The position numbers and the translations under genes were made by a program. Positions 43,402-51,457 of a DNA stretch of 64,000 nucleotides are shown piece by piece. Origin of the DNA: CACORA01 sp044234625 (GTDB lineage Bacteria; Planctomycetota; Planctomycetia; Pirellulales; UBA1268); contig JBIIIP010000002.1 in assembly GCA_044234625.1 (NCBI GenBank), positions 24,793 through 88,792 on the forward strand, in the 5' to 3' direction. A model generated the notes under the pieces. That model was given only the letters and a program-made list of their open reading frames with translations, was not told the DNA's origin and did no database searches. The stretch's first letter is position 1. Each line of letters begins with the position of its first letter.

Positions 43402-44334
43402 ATGCGTGGGCATCGATGGATGCCGGCGATCGCCGGTGCACTCGTGATCGTCGCGGCCGCGCCGGCCCGCGCGGCCGAACGGCCCGCCGCCGTGGCCGAC
43501 ATCGCCTCCTTGATGACCGACGGCGGCTCGTCGAGCCGCGAGGCCCGGCGCCAGGCCGTCGCGGCCATGGGCCTGGAGCGGATGGCCGAGCCGCAGCGGA
43601 AGGCCGTGGAGAAGTGCCTCCGGGCGACCACGCTCTACCGCCACCTCCCGCCGCAGACATTCGCCTGCAACGGCGACCTTCTGGCCTTCTCGCTGCACAA
43701 GCCGGAAACGATCGTCGACCTGTGGCGGGTGCTGGGCATCAGCCGCCTGTCGCTCGATCCGGCCGGCGCGGGGCAATGGCGGCTCAGCGACGGCTATGGC
43801 ACCGTCGGCGCATTGCGGCTCGTGCACCGCGAAAGCCGCGGACAGGCGGGCGTGCTCGTCTTCCATGGCCGCGGCGCCTACAGCGGCTCCTTGTCGCCGC
43901 GGCAGCTTTCCGGAACGTGCGTGCTCCTCGTGCGGCACTCGCCGGCGCCGGCCGATGCTCTGGGCCGCGCGCGGCAGACCGTGCAGATCGACGCCTTCCT
44001 CGACATGGACGGCATGGGGCTGGAGATCGTCACCCGCACGCTGCAGCCGCTCATCGTCCGTTCGGCAGCGGCGAACTTCCACGAGATCTGCCTGTTCATG
44101 ACCAATCTTTCGGCCGCCGCCGAGGAGAACCCTGACGGCGTCGCACGGTTGGCCGCGCGGCTGGCCCGCACCGAACCAGCCGACCGCCAGGAACTCGCGA
44201 GGATCGCACGGGCGGTGGGTCGCGATGCCAGCCGCGCCCGGCCAGACGCCCTGGCTGCCGATCCGCAGCGGGTGCAGGCCGAGTTGGCCGCCCGCTGGCT
44301 GCCGGCGGAACAGCTCGACTCGCTGCACCGCTAG
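43402..44334 (+). CDS. Exported protein of unknown function
   Basis: A 310-residue protein with a signal peptide (MRGHRWMPAIAGALVIVAAA to about residue 25). A mixed alpha/beta body includes TLYRHLPPQTFACNGDLLAF, VLVFHGRGAYSGSLSPRQLS and FLDMDGMGLEIVTRTLQPLI. I recognise it only as a planctomycete-type hypothetical protein. AAGGGGGGA lies 8 bases before ATG 43402. It is divergent from the RND transporter gene and convergent with the SH3-like gene. Confidence 0.8.
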   Translation: MRGHRWMPAIAGALVIVAAAPARAAERPAAVADIASLMTDGGSSSREARRQAVAAMGLERMAEPQRKAVEKCLRATTLYRHLPPQTFACNGDLLAFSLHKPETIVDLWRVLGISRLSLDPAGAGQWRLSDGYGTVGALRLVHRESRGQAGVLVFHGRGAYSGSLSPRQLSGTCVLLVRHSPAPADALGRARQTVQIDAFLDMDGMGLEIVTRTLQPLIVRSAAANFHEICLFMTNLSAAAEENPDGVARLAARLARTEPADRQELARIARAVGRDASRARPDALAADPQRVQAELAARWLPAEQLDSLHR

Positions 44335-44399
44335 CTCCTCTGCGACTGGAGGAGCGCGCCGGCTCTCTCCCACCGTGGGGACGGACCTCCGGTCTGTCC
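44334..44399. terminator. Two hairpins between convergent genes
   Basis: GCTCCTC/GAGGAGC pair across an 8-base loop (44334-44355), starting at the last base of the stop codon. GGACGGACC/GGTCTGTCC pair with one G-U across TCC (44379-44399). They fill the gap between the genes ending at 44334 and 44420 and could end transcription from both sides, though no U-tract follows. Confidence 0.5.
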
Positions 44400-44419
44400 A
44401 TGCCCTCTCTCCTACGCCG

Positions 44420-45913
44420 CTACTGCCGGATGGCGTCGGTGGGCGAAGAGGGCGCAGTAGCCAGCCGCGGCCGCGCTTCCGTGGCCACCATGTAGGGCCG
44501 CTTGTATTCGGGCATGTAACCCTTCGCGCCGCGGACGGACACCTGCTGCCCGACGAGGGAGGCGAGATTCATGCCTGGTGAGGGCGTGACGAACGCGAGC
44601 ACGTTGTTGGCATCGTCGACCACGGCCCACCGCGGTGCGTCCGGCCGGCGCGACACGACCGTGGCCAGTCGGCCGGTCGTCTCCATCTGCTCCGGTGGCG
44701 TCCACGTCGGCGTGCCGTCTCCCGGCGCGCCTCCCGGCAGCACGCCCGGCCGCACGGGCCGCGAGCCGATCGCCGACAGGCTCGACCACATGCCGCCGAG
44801 CCGAAGCGGCGATGGATCGCCCGGTGGCCCGGCGACGATCGCCCGCTGCCGCGACTGAACCGATTCGAACCGTGCCAGCCGGGCATCGATCGCCTCGGCA
44901 CGCGTGCGCTCGGCCTGCGTCGTCGTGCGGGAGGCGGCCACCCGCAGCCGCTCGCGCAGCGGCGTCAGATTCCACGAGTCGCTCGGACCGGTCACGGCCA
45001 GCGAAAGCGCGAGATCGATGTCTGCCAGCTCGTCCCCCGAGGCAGCGACGGCCCCCGCGCTCACGGCGCCGGGCGGCGCGGCGGCGTTGGGATCGAAGAC
45101 GCTCGCCCCCAACGGGAGCCAGCCCGCGAAGAGTTTTTTCGCCGCGGGCAATGGGTTCAATGTCTGCGGGATGCCCGCTTCGGCGATGGGCTCCGCCTGC
45201 GCCGTCGCTTCGCCGGCCACGGTCACGACCTTCGCCACGGCGGCCCCGGCGTCACGCAGGGCATCGATCGCCTCGGCCGCGGCGGCAGCTGTCTCGGCTT
45301 CCGCGGCGGCAACCGGCTTGGGCGGCGCCAGTTCGGCCGGCAATGAAACATCGGCGCATCGCACCCAGCGATACTCGCCCGACGGTGGCTCGATCCGCAC
45401 CCACAGGCCCGCATGCCGGCCCTCTGGAATCCGCACCTCCTCGAGCACGCGGACACGCTCGCCGGCCTCGAGCTGAACCTGGGCCACGTGCCGCAGGGCG
45501 TTGAGTTGCGAGCCCACTCGCGACACGGCGCCATCGGTCACGACGACACCGGTGAACGGCACGCCACCACCTCGGCGGGTTCGGGCCTCACTCGGCTCCG
45601 TGGCCAGCGCGGCCTCGGCGTCGACGTCGCAGGCGCGCAGCCAGCTGAAGCTGCCCGCCACCGGCTGTACGGCGCAGTAGCCGGCCGGATCGATGGCCCA
45701 GACATCCAGTTCCTGGCCGGAGGTGAGCCGCTCGGTGGGATAGAAGTCGTCGCTGGGACCGGCCCGCAGGTAGGTCGATGCCGCGGTCACGCGCACGGTC
45801 ACCGGCAGCTTCGCGGCCGCAGGCTGCGGCACGTCGTCCGCGGCGCAGGCCACCGCACGCGACAGGGCAACGCATGCCATGGCCAGCAACGCGATCAGGT
45901 GTCTGGTGCCCAT
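44420..45913 (-). CDS. Exported protein with SH3-like repeats
   Basis: A 497-residue protein with a signal peptide ending in VACA. At least two bacterial SH3-like segments are visible (VTAASTYLRAGPSDDFYPTE and RVLEEVRIPEG...LWVRIEPPSGEYRWVRC). An Ala-rich helical region (about 200-260) follows. The C-terminal part ends in WAVVDDANNVLAFVTPSPGM, which looks like another small beta domain. SH3b domains often bind peptidoglycan. An in-frame GTG at 45919 is an alternative start. The gene is followed by the hairpins at 44334-44399. Confidence 0.8.
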   Translation of the reverse strand: MGTRHLIALLAMACVALSRAVACAADDVPQPAAAKLPVTVRVTAASTYLRAGPSDDFYPTERLTSGQELDVWAIDPAGYCAVQPVAGSFSWLRACDVDAEAALATEPSEARTRRGGGVPFTGVVVTDGAVSRVGSQLNALRHVAQVQLEAGERVRVLEEVRIPEGRHAGLWVRIEPPSGEYRWVRCADVSLPAELAPPKPVAAAEAETAAAAAEAIDALRDAGAAVAKVVTVAGEATAQAEPIAEAGIPQTLNPLPAAKKLFAGWLPLGASVFDPNAAAPPGAVSAGAVAASGDELADIDLALSLAVTGPSDSWNLTPLRERLRVAASRTTTQAERTRAEAIDARLARFESVQSRQRAIVAGPPGDPSPLRLGGMWSSLSAIGSRPVRPGVLPGGAPGDGTPTWTPPEQMETTGRLATVVSRRPDAPRWAVVDDANNVLAFVTPSPGMNLASLVGQQVSVRGAKGYMPEYKRPYMVATEARPRLATAPSSPTDAIRQ

Positions 45914-46283
45914 CGTCACGAGCTCGTCTCATTCGGTCGGAAAGCCGCGGGACAATGAAGACGGCGACGGCGGGCGTCAAGAGAAGGAGGCCCGTGGCTT
46001 TGCTCCCGCCACGAGAGCAAAAAAAGACGCGTAGACGAGGCTTGGGCGTCCTCGTCTACGCGTCAGTCGCGGGCCGCGGTGACAGCCCGACGCGACCTCT
46101 TGTAGACCACCGGCAAACGATCCTCAAGCCGCGATTTTTGAACCCCCGATCACCCCGGCCGGATCGCCCTGACGGGGAAAAAGAGGTAACTCTCACGAGG
46201 GGGTGGAAGCGTCGGCCGGGAGGTCCGGGAAACCTGCGCGGCTCCTCCCGCGGCGCGGCCCACGCTGGCGCCAGCATGCTGCG
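45914..46283. other. 370-bp gene-free stretch with a leftward terminator
   Basis: The stretch lies between the SH3-like gene start and the stop of the leftward membrane-protein gene. It contains the terminator at 46019-46064 and nothing else that I can support. Base composition is slightly lower in GC near the terminator. Confidence 0.6.
46019..46064 (-). terminator. Strong intrinsic terminator of the NfeD/FloA operon
   Basis: On the minus strand GACGCGTAGACGAGG and CCTCGTCTACGCGTC form a perfect 15-bp stem (46026-46040 with 46050-46064) around a 9-base loop. Seven T residues (46019-46025 complement) follow at once. This is the clearest rho-independent terminator in the window. It lies 220 bases past the stop of the last gene in the operon. 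Confidence 0.88.
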
Positions 46284-46865
46284 CTACCAGCGGTCCGTCG
46301 GCCGCTCCAACACCTCGCGGAGGAGGATCACCTGCCGGATCGTCCGCGGGTCGCGCACGAGCGCCGCGATCTCGACGGCGGCAGCGGACGCCGTCTGCTG
46401 CACCGGCTGTTCGAGCCCTCCGCGGGAGAGCGTCGTCTCCAGGTGCGCCAGTTCGTGCCCGAAGACGTCGTGCACGTGCCTTGCCACCTCGCTCTCACGC
46501 GGCTCGGCGGGCCGGAGGGAGGCAGGCCGCCTTTCCACACGCGGCTTCTCGGCGCGTCGCTCCAGCGCGGGTGCGCGGCGCTCGGTGGCCGACGGCGGCG
46601 CGACGGCCGGCCGGGCCGCAGGCCCGCCTCGGCTGCGCAGGAAGTCCTCGACCTGCCGCTCGAGCTCGCTGCGATCCTGCTCCGGACGCGCGGGCCGAAG
46701 CACCACGACCGGCGGCTTCTGCGCAGGTCGCCCCTCGATGACCACGTCGCCGCGGCCACGGCGAAACAGCGCCATGATCTGCGACACGATCCAAAAGCCG
46801 ACGAACAGGACGGGCAGCAGCCCTTCCAGCCAATCGAGCCCGGCGGCGATCACGACGGCGACCAT
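46284..46865 (-). CDS. Membrane protein of unknown function, operon partner of FloA
   Basis: A 193-residue protein. One N-terminal membrane segment (LDWLEGLLPVLFVGFWIVSQ) is followed by a long charged Arg/Ala/Pro/Glu-rich region. A C-terminal helical part (VARHVHDVFGHELAHLETTL, IRQVILLREVLERP) completes it. I recognise it only as a planctomycete-type protein. GGAGGG precedes the ATG, and the gene starts 29 bases after floA. Its HELAH motif resembles a zinc site, but there is no other peptidase feature. Confidence 0.75.
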   Translation of the reverse strand: MVAVVIAAGLDWLEGLLPVLFVGFWIVSQIMALFRRGRGDVVIEGRPAQKPPVVVLRPARPEQDRSELERQVEDFLRSRGGPAARPAVAPPSATERRAPALERRAEKPRVERRPASLRPAEPRESEVARHVHDVFGHELAHLETTLSRGGLEQPVQQTASAAAVEIAALVRDPRTIRQVILLREVLERPTDRW

Positions 46866-46894
46866 CGAGTTTTCCCTCCGCCGTGCAGGTGATC

Positions 46895-47914
46895 CTACGA
46901 GCCTGCAGCAGCGGCCATCGGCGCGGAGCCGGAGGCGATCGTCCGCCGCATGTCGGTGTCGGCCTGGAGATTCTTGAGCTTGTAATAGTCGAAGATGCCG
47001 AGCTGACCGCTCGTCAGCGAATCAGCGACCGCCTTGGGCACTTCAGCCTCCGCCTCGACGAGCTGCGCCCGGCTCTCCTCGATGCTGGCGATCATCTCCT
47101 GCTCCTTGGCCACGGCCATGGCCCGACGCCCCTCCGCGTTGGCGCGGGCGACGCGGGTGTCGGCCTCGGCCTGGTCGGCCTGCAGGCGGGCGCCGATGTT
47201 GGCGCCCACGTCGATGTCGGCGATATCGATGGAGACGATCTCGAACGCGGTGTTGGAATCGAGGCGGCGGGCCAGCACGGTCTTGGAGATCACGTCGGGG
47301 TTTTCCAGCACGGCCGTGTGGCTTTCCGCCGATCCGATCGCCGACACGATCCCCTCGCCCACCCGGGCGATGATCGTTTCCTCGGTCGCTCCGCCGATGA
47401 GCTGGTTAAGGTTGGTGCGCACGGTCACCCGGGCCCGCACCTTCAGCTGGATGCCGTTCTTGGCCACGGCATCGAGCGAGTCGCGGCCGCTGTTCTTGCC
47501 CGGGCAGTCGATCACCTTCGGGTACACGCTCGTCTGCACCGCCTCGCGCACGTTCCGGCCCGCGAGGTCGATCGCTGTGGCGAGCTTCCAATCGAGCTCG
47601 GTGATCTTCGCCTTGTTGGCGGCGATCAGCGCCTGCACGACGAGCGGCACGCGGCCGCCGGCGAGGTAATGGGCCTCGAGCGCCTGCCGCGTCACGCCCG
47701 ACGCATCGCCGAGTCCGGCCTGCACGGCCATGATCTTGCTGCGCACGATGACCGTGGGATTGACCTTCTTGAAGCTCATGGCCACGAGGTCGAACAGCCC
47801 GATGCCGGCGCTCGAGGCATACGACTGCAGCCACAGCCGCAGGTAGCGGGCCAGGAGCCCGAACACCAGCAGCAGGAAAACGATTCCCAAACCCAGCACG
47901 ATCAGCGTCGGCAT
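46895..47914 (-). CDS. floA: Flotillin-like protein FloA
   Basis: A 339-residue protein. A hydrophobic N-terminal segment (LIVLGLGIVFLLLVFGLLAR) is followed by the SPFH region (FDLVAMSFKKVNPTVIVRSK, IQLKVRARVTVRTNLNQLIG). A coiled-coil part with RANAEGRRAMAVAKEQEM ends the conserved region. FloA scaffolds functional membrane microdomains and is usually encoded next to NfeD-type proteins, as here. ATG 47914 (MPTLIVLG) is used. A longer in-frame opening reads through the nfeD gene and is rejected. Confidence 0.95.
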   Translation of the reverse strand: MPTLIVLGLGIVFLLLVFGLLARYLRLWLQSYASSAGIGLFDLVAMSFKKVNPTVIVRSKIMAVQAGLGDASGVTRQALEAHYLAGGRVPLVVQALIAANKAKITELDWKLATAIDLAGRNVREAVQTSVYPKVIDCPGKNSGRDSLDAVAKNGIQLKVRARVTVRTNLNQLIGGATEETIIARVGEGIVSAIGSAESHTAVLENPDVISKTVLARRLDSNTAFEIVSIDIADIDVGANIGARLQADQAEADTRVARANAEGRRAMAVAKEQEMIASIEESRAQLVEAEAEVPKAVADSLTSGQLGIFDYYKLKNLQADTDMRRTIASGSAPMAAAAGS

Positions 47915-47994
47915 GCGAGTGCTCCGCGTCACGAACGGCCTCGGGCGGGGCGCCCGAAACTCTGCGGCAAGCCTCGTTCGCGGGCGGGGGCCAG

Positions 47995-48609
47995 TCAAGC
48001 GCCGGGGCGGTCGAGGTGGTCGAATTCGAAGGTTTCGAGCGTCGGCGACAGGCCTTCGCGAGCCGTCTCGGCCGGCGGCGGGCCGGGCTGGGGGGATGGC
48101 GCCGGTGGTGCCGCCACGGCCGCCGCCACGCGCACGACCGCCGCCAGGCCCTGCACGCCCACGATGTCCACCACCGCGCCCACCGCGATCGGCCCGCTCT
48201 CGCTCATCGCATCGATCACCAGGCCATCCACGTGGACGGTGCCCCAGGGCACCAATTCGCTGGCCGCCAGGCCGCTCCGCCCGATCAGGCTGCGGAGTTT
48301 CTGCCGCTTCGGCGCGCCGGGCAGCACGTCGGCAGGATCGGGAGGGGGCGGCAGCACGCGGCGGCCCAGAGGCGTGTCCGGAAACCAGCGAAACGCCAAG
48401 GCGAGCACCGCGGGCACGGCCCCGACGGTGAATGCCAAGACAGCCATTCCCGCGGCCGTCCCCAGCTGCGTAAAAGCCATCACCACCGCGGCCACCAGCG
48501 CCATCACGCTCACGAACCCGAGAATGCCGCCCGACGGAATGAACACCTCGAGCACGATCACGCCCAAGCCCGCGGCCAGCAGCGTCGCCACCCACACGGC
48601 CGGGCTCAT
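47995..48609 (-). CDS. Short NfeD-like membrane protein
   Basis: A 204-residue protein. Its N-terminal membrane segments (VWVATLLAAGLGVIVLEVFI, ILGFVSVMALVAAVVM) resemble the NfeD membrane part. An OB-fold domain follows with SLIGRSGLAASELVPWGTVH and AVGAVVDIVGVQGLAAVV. NfeD OB domains act with flotillins and stomatins. It overlaps the long NfeD-like gene by ATGA and precedes floA by 80 bases. Confidence 0.85.
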   Translation of the reverse strand: MSPAVWVATLLAAGLGVIVLEVFIPSGGILGFVSVMALVAAVVMAFTQLGTAAGMAVLAFTVGAVPAVLALAFRWFPDTPLGRRVLPPPPDPADVLPGAPKRQKLRSLIGRSGLAASELVPWGTVHVDGLVIDAMSESGPIAVGAVVDIVGVQGLAAVVRVAAAVAAPPAPSPQPGPPPAETAREGLSPTLETFEFDHLDRPGA

Positions 48610-50741
48610 GGGTTGACCGAGCGGACGACCACCCGGCTCCCCCGCACCTCGACGACCCGCACCGGTATGCCCGGCTCGATCAATTCCCCGCTCGTCGTCA
48701 CATCGTGGATCACCCCCGCCAGCCGCGCCTTGCCGGCCGGCGCCAGCCGGGAGGTCGTCGTTCCCTCGGCACCGAGCAGCGCGTCAAAGCGGTCGGCGGC
48801 GCCGGGCCTTTGTTCGTCGTCCGGTGGCGCGAGCAGCACGTTGCGCAACAGCGGTGCCGAAGGCAGCCAGCGCCGGGTGAGCGCCGCCAACACACCCACG
48901 CCGACCGCCGCTGCGAGGATTCCCAACAGCGACCACTGCAGCTGCCGGAGTTGGTAGTCGTTCGCGGGCACCACAAACGATTGGCTGGCGAGCACGAGCG
49001 ACGCGATCACGAGCAGACCACCGCCGAGACCGAGCACGCCGAATCCGGGCAGCACGAACACCTCCGCTACGAGGCAGATGGCTCCGGCGAGAAACAGGAG
49101 CACCTCGAGCCAGCCCGCGGTGCCGTGGAGGTATTGGCTCCAGAAGTAGACGATGAACGCCACCATGGAGATGAATCCACCGAATCCCAGACCGGGCGTG
49201 TGCAGCTCGATGTAGAGTCCCGCCCCTGCGATGAGCAGCAACAGCCAGGCCAGCCCCGGGCTCGCCAGGGCGTCGAGCAGGGTCTCGCTCCACCGCGGCT
49301 CGGAGATGCCGATGTCGCCGGTGAGCGCGTAGGCCTTCTTCAGGCCGCCCATGTCGTCCACGACGTGCGCCGTGATTCCTAGCGCCTCGGCAGTGCCGCC
49401 CGTGAGCTGGATCGGCCCCACGCCGACGCGGCCTCCCGCCTTCCAGGTCTCGCGGTCGTCGCGGGTCGCCAGTTCCTCGTCGCTCATGAATTCGACGCGG
49501 CCCGTGGCTGGCTGCGTCATCCGCTCGACGACCACGCCGGGCATCGCCAAGGCCACCGGCAGCGACCACGCGCGGCCGCGCGGCCGCGCCACGCCTTCCC
49601 GCCACGCGGCAGCCACCGCCTGCACCTCGCGGCCGTCCGCAGACGACGCCCCGGCGCCACCGAGCAAGGCCCCCGGGTGCATCACGAGGTCGTCGCACGC
49701 CATGGCGATCAAGGCTGCATCCGCACGGGCCTCCGCGGGCACGTAGGCCACCGTCCGCACCCGCGCGGGGTCGAGTTGCGCCAGCCACGTGGCCAACACC
49801 AGGCTCTGCTCCGCCGCCCCACCAGGGCTTTCGATCCGCACGACGAGGAGCGTCGTGCCGGCGGAGACGGCGGCCTCGAGCCTGGCCTTGGCACGGCCGA
49901 CCACGTCGGCGGAGATCGGGCCGTTGACCGCAACCATGAACGGTTTCCAGCCGTCTGCGGCGGCAACGTCGATCTTCAGCACGTCCTCGGGGAGGCCGAC
50001 CGCCCGGGCGAGTTCGGCCGGCGTGGCCGCCAGCCGCCGCACGAGGCCCATTTCCCGGGCGCGGCGGCCAGACAACGCGAGCGGCACCGGCCGCAGTTCT
50101 TCGGAGGCGAGCACAACGGCCCGCTCCGCAACGGCCGCCAGGCCGGCGGCTTCGACATACTGCTCGCCCTCGTCGGTGGAGACGCGGAGCACCTGGGCCG
50201 TCGGATCGAGCAGCGCCACCGCGACGGCCGGCGGCACCGTGCGCCGCGCGGCCGCGATCTGCCGATACGCGGCCCGCATGGCGTCGTCGATGGCCGGCTC
50301 GTCGGCGTTGGCCGGCCCGAGCGTGGCCGCAGGGGCCATCACGATCTCCTCGCAGGCGAGGGCCACGAGCACGGCGTGACCGGTGACATCCTCCGGGAGG
50401 AAGGCCACGGTCTTGATTCCCGCCAACCTGCCATCGGCCAGAAACCGGGCCAGCTCCAGTGACCGGCCAAAGTCGCTAGCCGCTCCCGCACCGTCGGCGG
50501 CGGCATCGAAACGCAACACGAGTACGCCGCGCTTGCGTCCATCGGCCCGCAGCCCGTCGAGCCGCCGGAGGATCGCCGCCTTGGTCTGCGTGTCGCGGGT
50601 GCCGGTGATGGGAAGCGGCACCGAGATCATCACTGCCGGAGGCGCATCGTCGGCCCCGGCCCGCGTCGCCGCGCCGTGCATCGCGCCGCCGAGCATCACC
50701 GCGATGATGCAGGAGCGGAAGTGTGCCCACAGGGTTCGCAT
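48606..50741 (-). CDS. Long NfeD-like protein with ClpP-like serine protease domains
   Basis: A protein of about 711 residues with a signal peptide. Two ClpP/crotonase-like regions follow. The second has LLVVRIESPGGAAEQSLVLA and ALIAMACDDLVMHPGALLGG, the S-P-G-G and lysine-region pattern of NfeD proteases, although its catalytic Ser-Lys dyad is not clear to me. Several membrane helices (LLLLIAGAGLYIELHTPGLG onward) and a C-terminal OB fold end the protein. It probably works with FloA in membrane quality control. ATG 50741 has GGAG upstream. ATG 50765, next to a TAGAAT hexamer, is an alternative start. Confidence 0.85.
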   Translation of the reverse strand: MRTLWAHFRSCIIAVMLGGAMHGAATRAGADDAPPAVMISVPLPITGTRDTQTKAAILRRLDGLRADGRKRGVLVLRFDAAADGAGAASDFGRSLELARFLADGRLAGIKTVAFLPEDVTGHAVLVALACEEIVMAPAATLGPANADEPAIDDAMRAAYRQIAAARRTVPPAVAVALLDPTAQVLRVSTDEGEQYVEAAGLAAVAERAVVLASEELRPVPLALSGRRAREMGLVRRLAATPAELARAVGLPEDVLKIDVAAADGWKPFMVAVNGPISADVVGRAKARLEAAVSAGTTLLVVRIESPGGAAEQSLVLATWLAQLDPARVRTVAYVPAEARADAALIAMACDDLVMHPGALLGGAGASSADGREVQAVAAAWREGVARPRGRAWSLPVALAMPGVVVERMTQPATGRVEFMSDEELATRDDRETWKAGGRVGVGPIQLTGGTAEALGITAHVVDDMGGLKKAYALTGDIGISEPRWSETLLDALASPGLAWLLLLIAGAGLYIELHTPGLGFGGFISMVAFIVYFWSQYLHGTAGWLEVLLFLAGAICLVAEVFVLPGFGVLGLGGGLLVIASLVLASQSFVVPANDYQLRQLQWSLLGILAAAVGVGVLAALTRRWLPSAPLLRNVLLAPPDDEQRPGAADRFDALLGAEGTTTSRLAPAGKARLAGVIHDVTTSGELIEPGIPVRVVEVRGSRVVVRSVNP

Positions 50742-50821
50742 CGTCGCTCCGGCCGGTGAAAGCATTTCGAATTCTAAAACCGGGGCCCTCGGAGTCAAAA
50801 ACCGGCGGCCGCGAACGCCGC

Positions 50822-50827
50822 TATACT
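50822..50827 (+). promoter_or_regulatory. Putative -10 hexamer TATACT of a leaderless pyrE promoter
   Basis: The hexamer is separated from ATG 50834 by exactly 6 bases, so the predicted transcription start is the A of the start codon. No Shine-Dalgarno motif is present. Confidence 0.5.
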
Positions 50828-50833
50828 GCCGTC

Positions 50834-51412
50834 ATGACGCACTCATCCTCGACCCGCTCCCCGCTCCTCGACGAACTCGTCTCGCTCGTTGCCAGCGAGG
50901 CCCTCAGGCGCGGCACGTTCACGCTGGCCTCCGGCCGCACCGCATCGTTCTACCTGGATGCCAAACAGGTCGTGCTCGACGCCCATGGCTCGATGCTCGT
51001 CGGCCGGGCGATCCTCGAACGGCTGCAGGCCTGCGGGCCCCTGCCGGATGCCGTCGGCGGCATGGCCATCGGTGCCGACCCGGTGACCGGCGCCGTCGTC
51101 ACGATGGCGGGTGTCGCCGGTCTGCCGCTCAAAGGCTTCATGGTCCGCAAGGAGGCGAAGGGGCATGGCATGCAGCGATTCGTCGAAGGGCCGGTGGAGG
51201 CGGGCCACCGCGTCGTGATCGTCGAAGACGTGATCACGACGGGAGGCTCGTCGCTCGTGGCCATTGATCGCGTGCAGGAGTTCGGCCTCGTCGTCGAGCG
51301 CGTGGTGACGGTGATCGATCGCCTGGCAGGTGCCGCCGAGGCGCTGGCGGCCCGCGGCATTCCCCTCGAGTCGCTGGTCACGATCCGTGATCTCGGCATC
51401 GAGGGCGAATAG
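50834..51412 (+). CDS. pyrE: Orotate phosphoribosyltransferase
   Basis: A 192-residue type I PRTase. FTLASGRTASFYLDAKQV is the N-terminal hood. MAIGADPVTGAVV, FMVRKEAKGHG (substrate lysines) and VVIVEDVITTGGSSL (PRPP loop) are all in place. It joins orotate to PRPP in pyrimidine synthesis. ATG 50834 (MTHSSSTRSPLLDELV) agrees with the adjacent -10 hexamer. It stands alone from other pyr genes and diverges from the NfeD/FloA operon. Confidence 0.96.
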   Translation: MTHSSSTRSPLLDELVSLVASEALRRGTFTLASGRTASFYLDAKQVVLDAHGSMLVGRAILERLQACGPLPDAVGGMAIGADPVTGAVVTMAGVAGLPLKGFMVRKEAKGHGMQRFVEGPVEAGHRVVIVEDVITTGGSSLVAIDRVQEFGLVVERVVTVIDRLAGAAEALAARGIPLESLVTIRDLGIEGE

Positions 51413-51444
51413 CGAGCCGCTTGCCCGACCGCCGCGGCCGGACG

Positions 51445-51450
51445 TAGGCT
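51445..51450 (+). promoter_or_regulatory. Putative -10 hexamer TAGGCT upstream of the secreted repeat protein
   Basis: The hexamer ends 7 bases before ATG 51458, implying a one-base leader. No ribosome binding site is visible. The match to consensus is weak, so this rests mainly on spacing. Confidence 0.3.
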
Positions 51451-51457
51451 TGTTTCC

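Noticed and set aside
46284..46865. HELAH in the FloA-operon membrane protein as a metallopeptidase site
   Set aside because: The motif is isolated in a charged helical region without a third ligand or peptidase fold.
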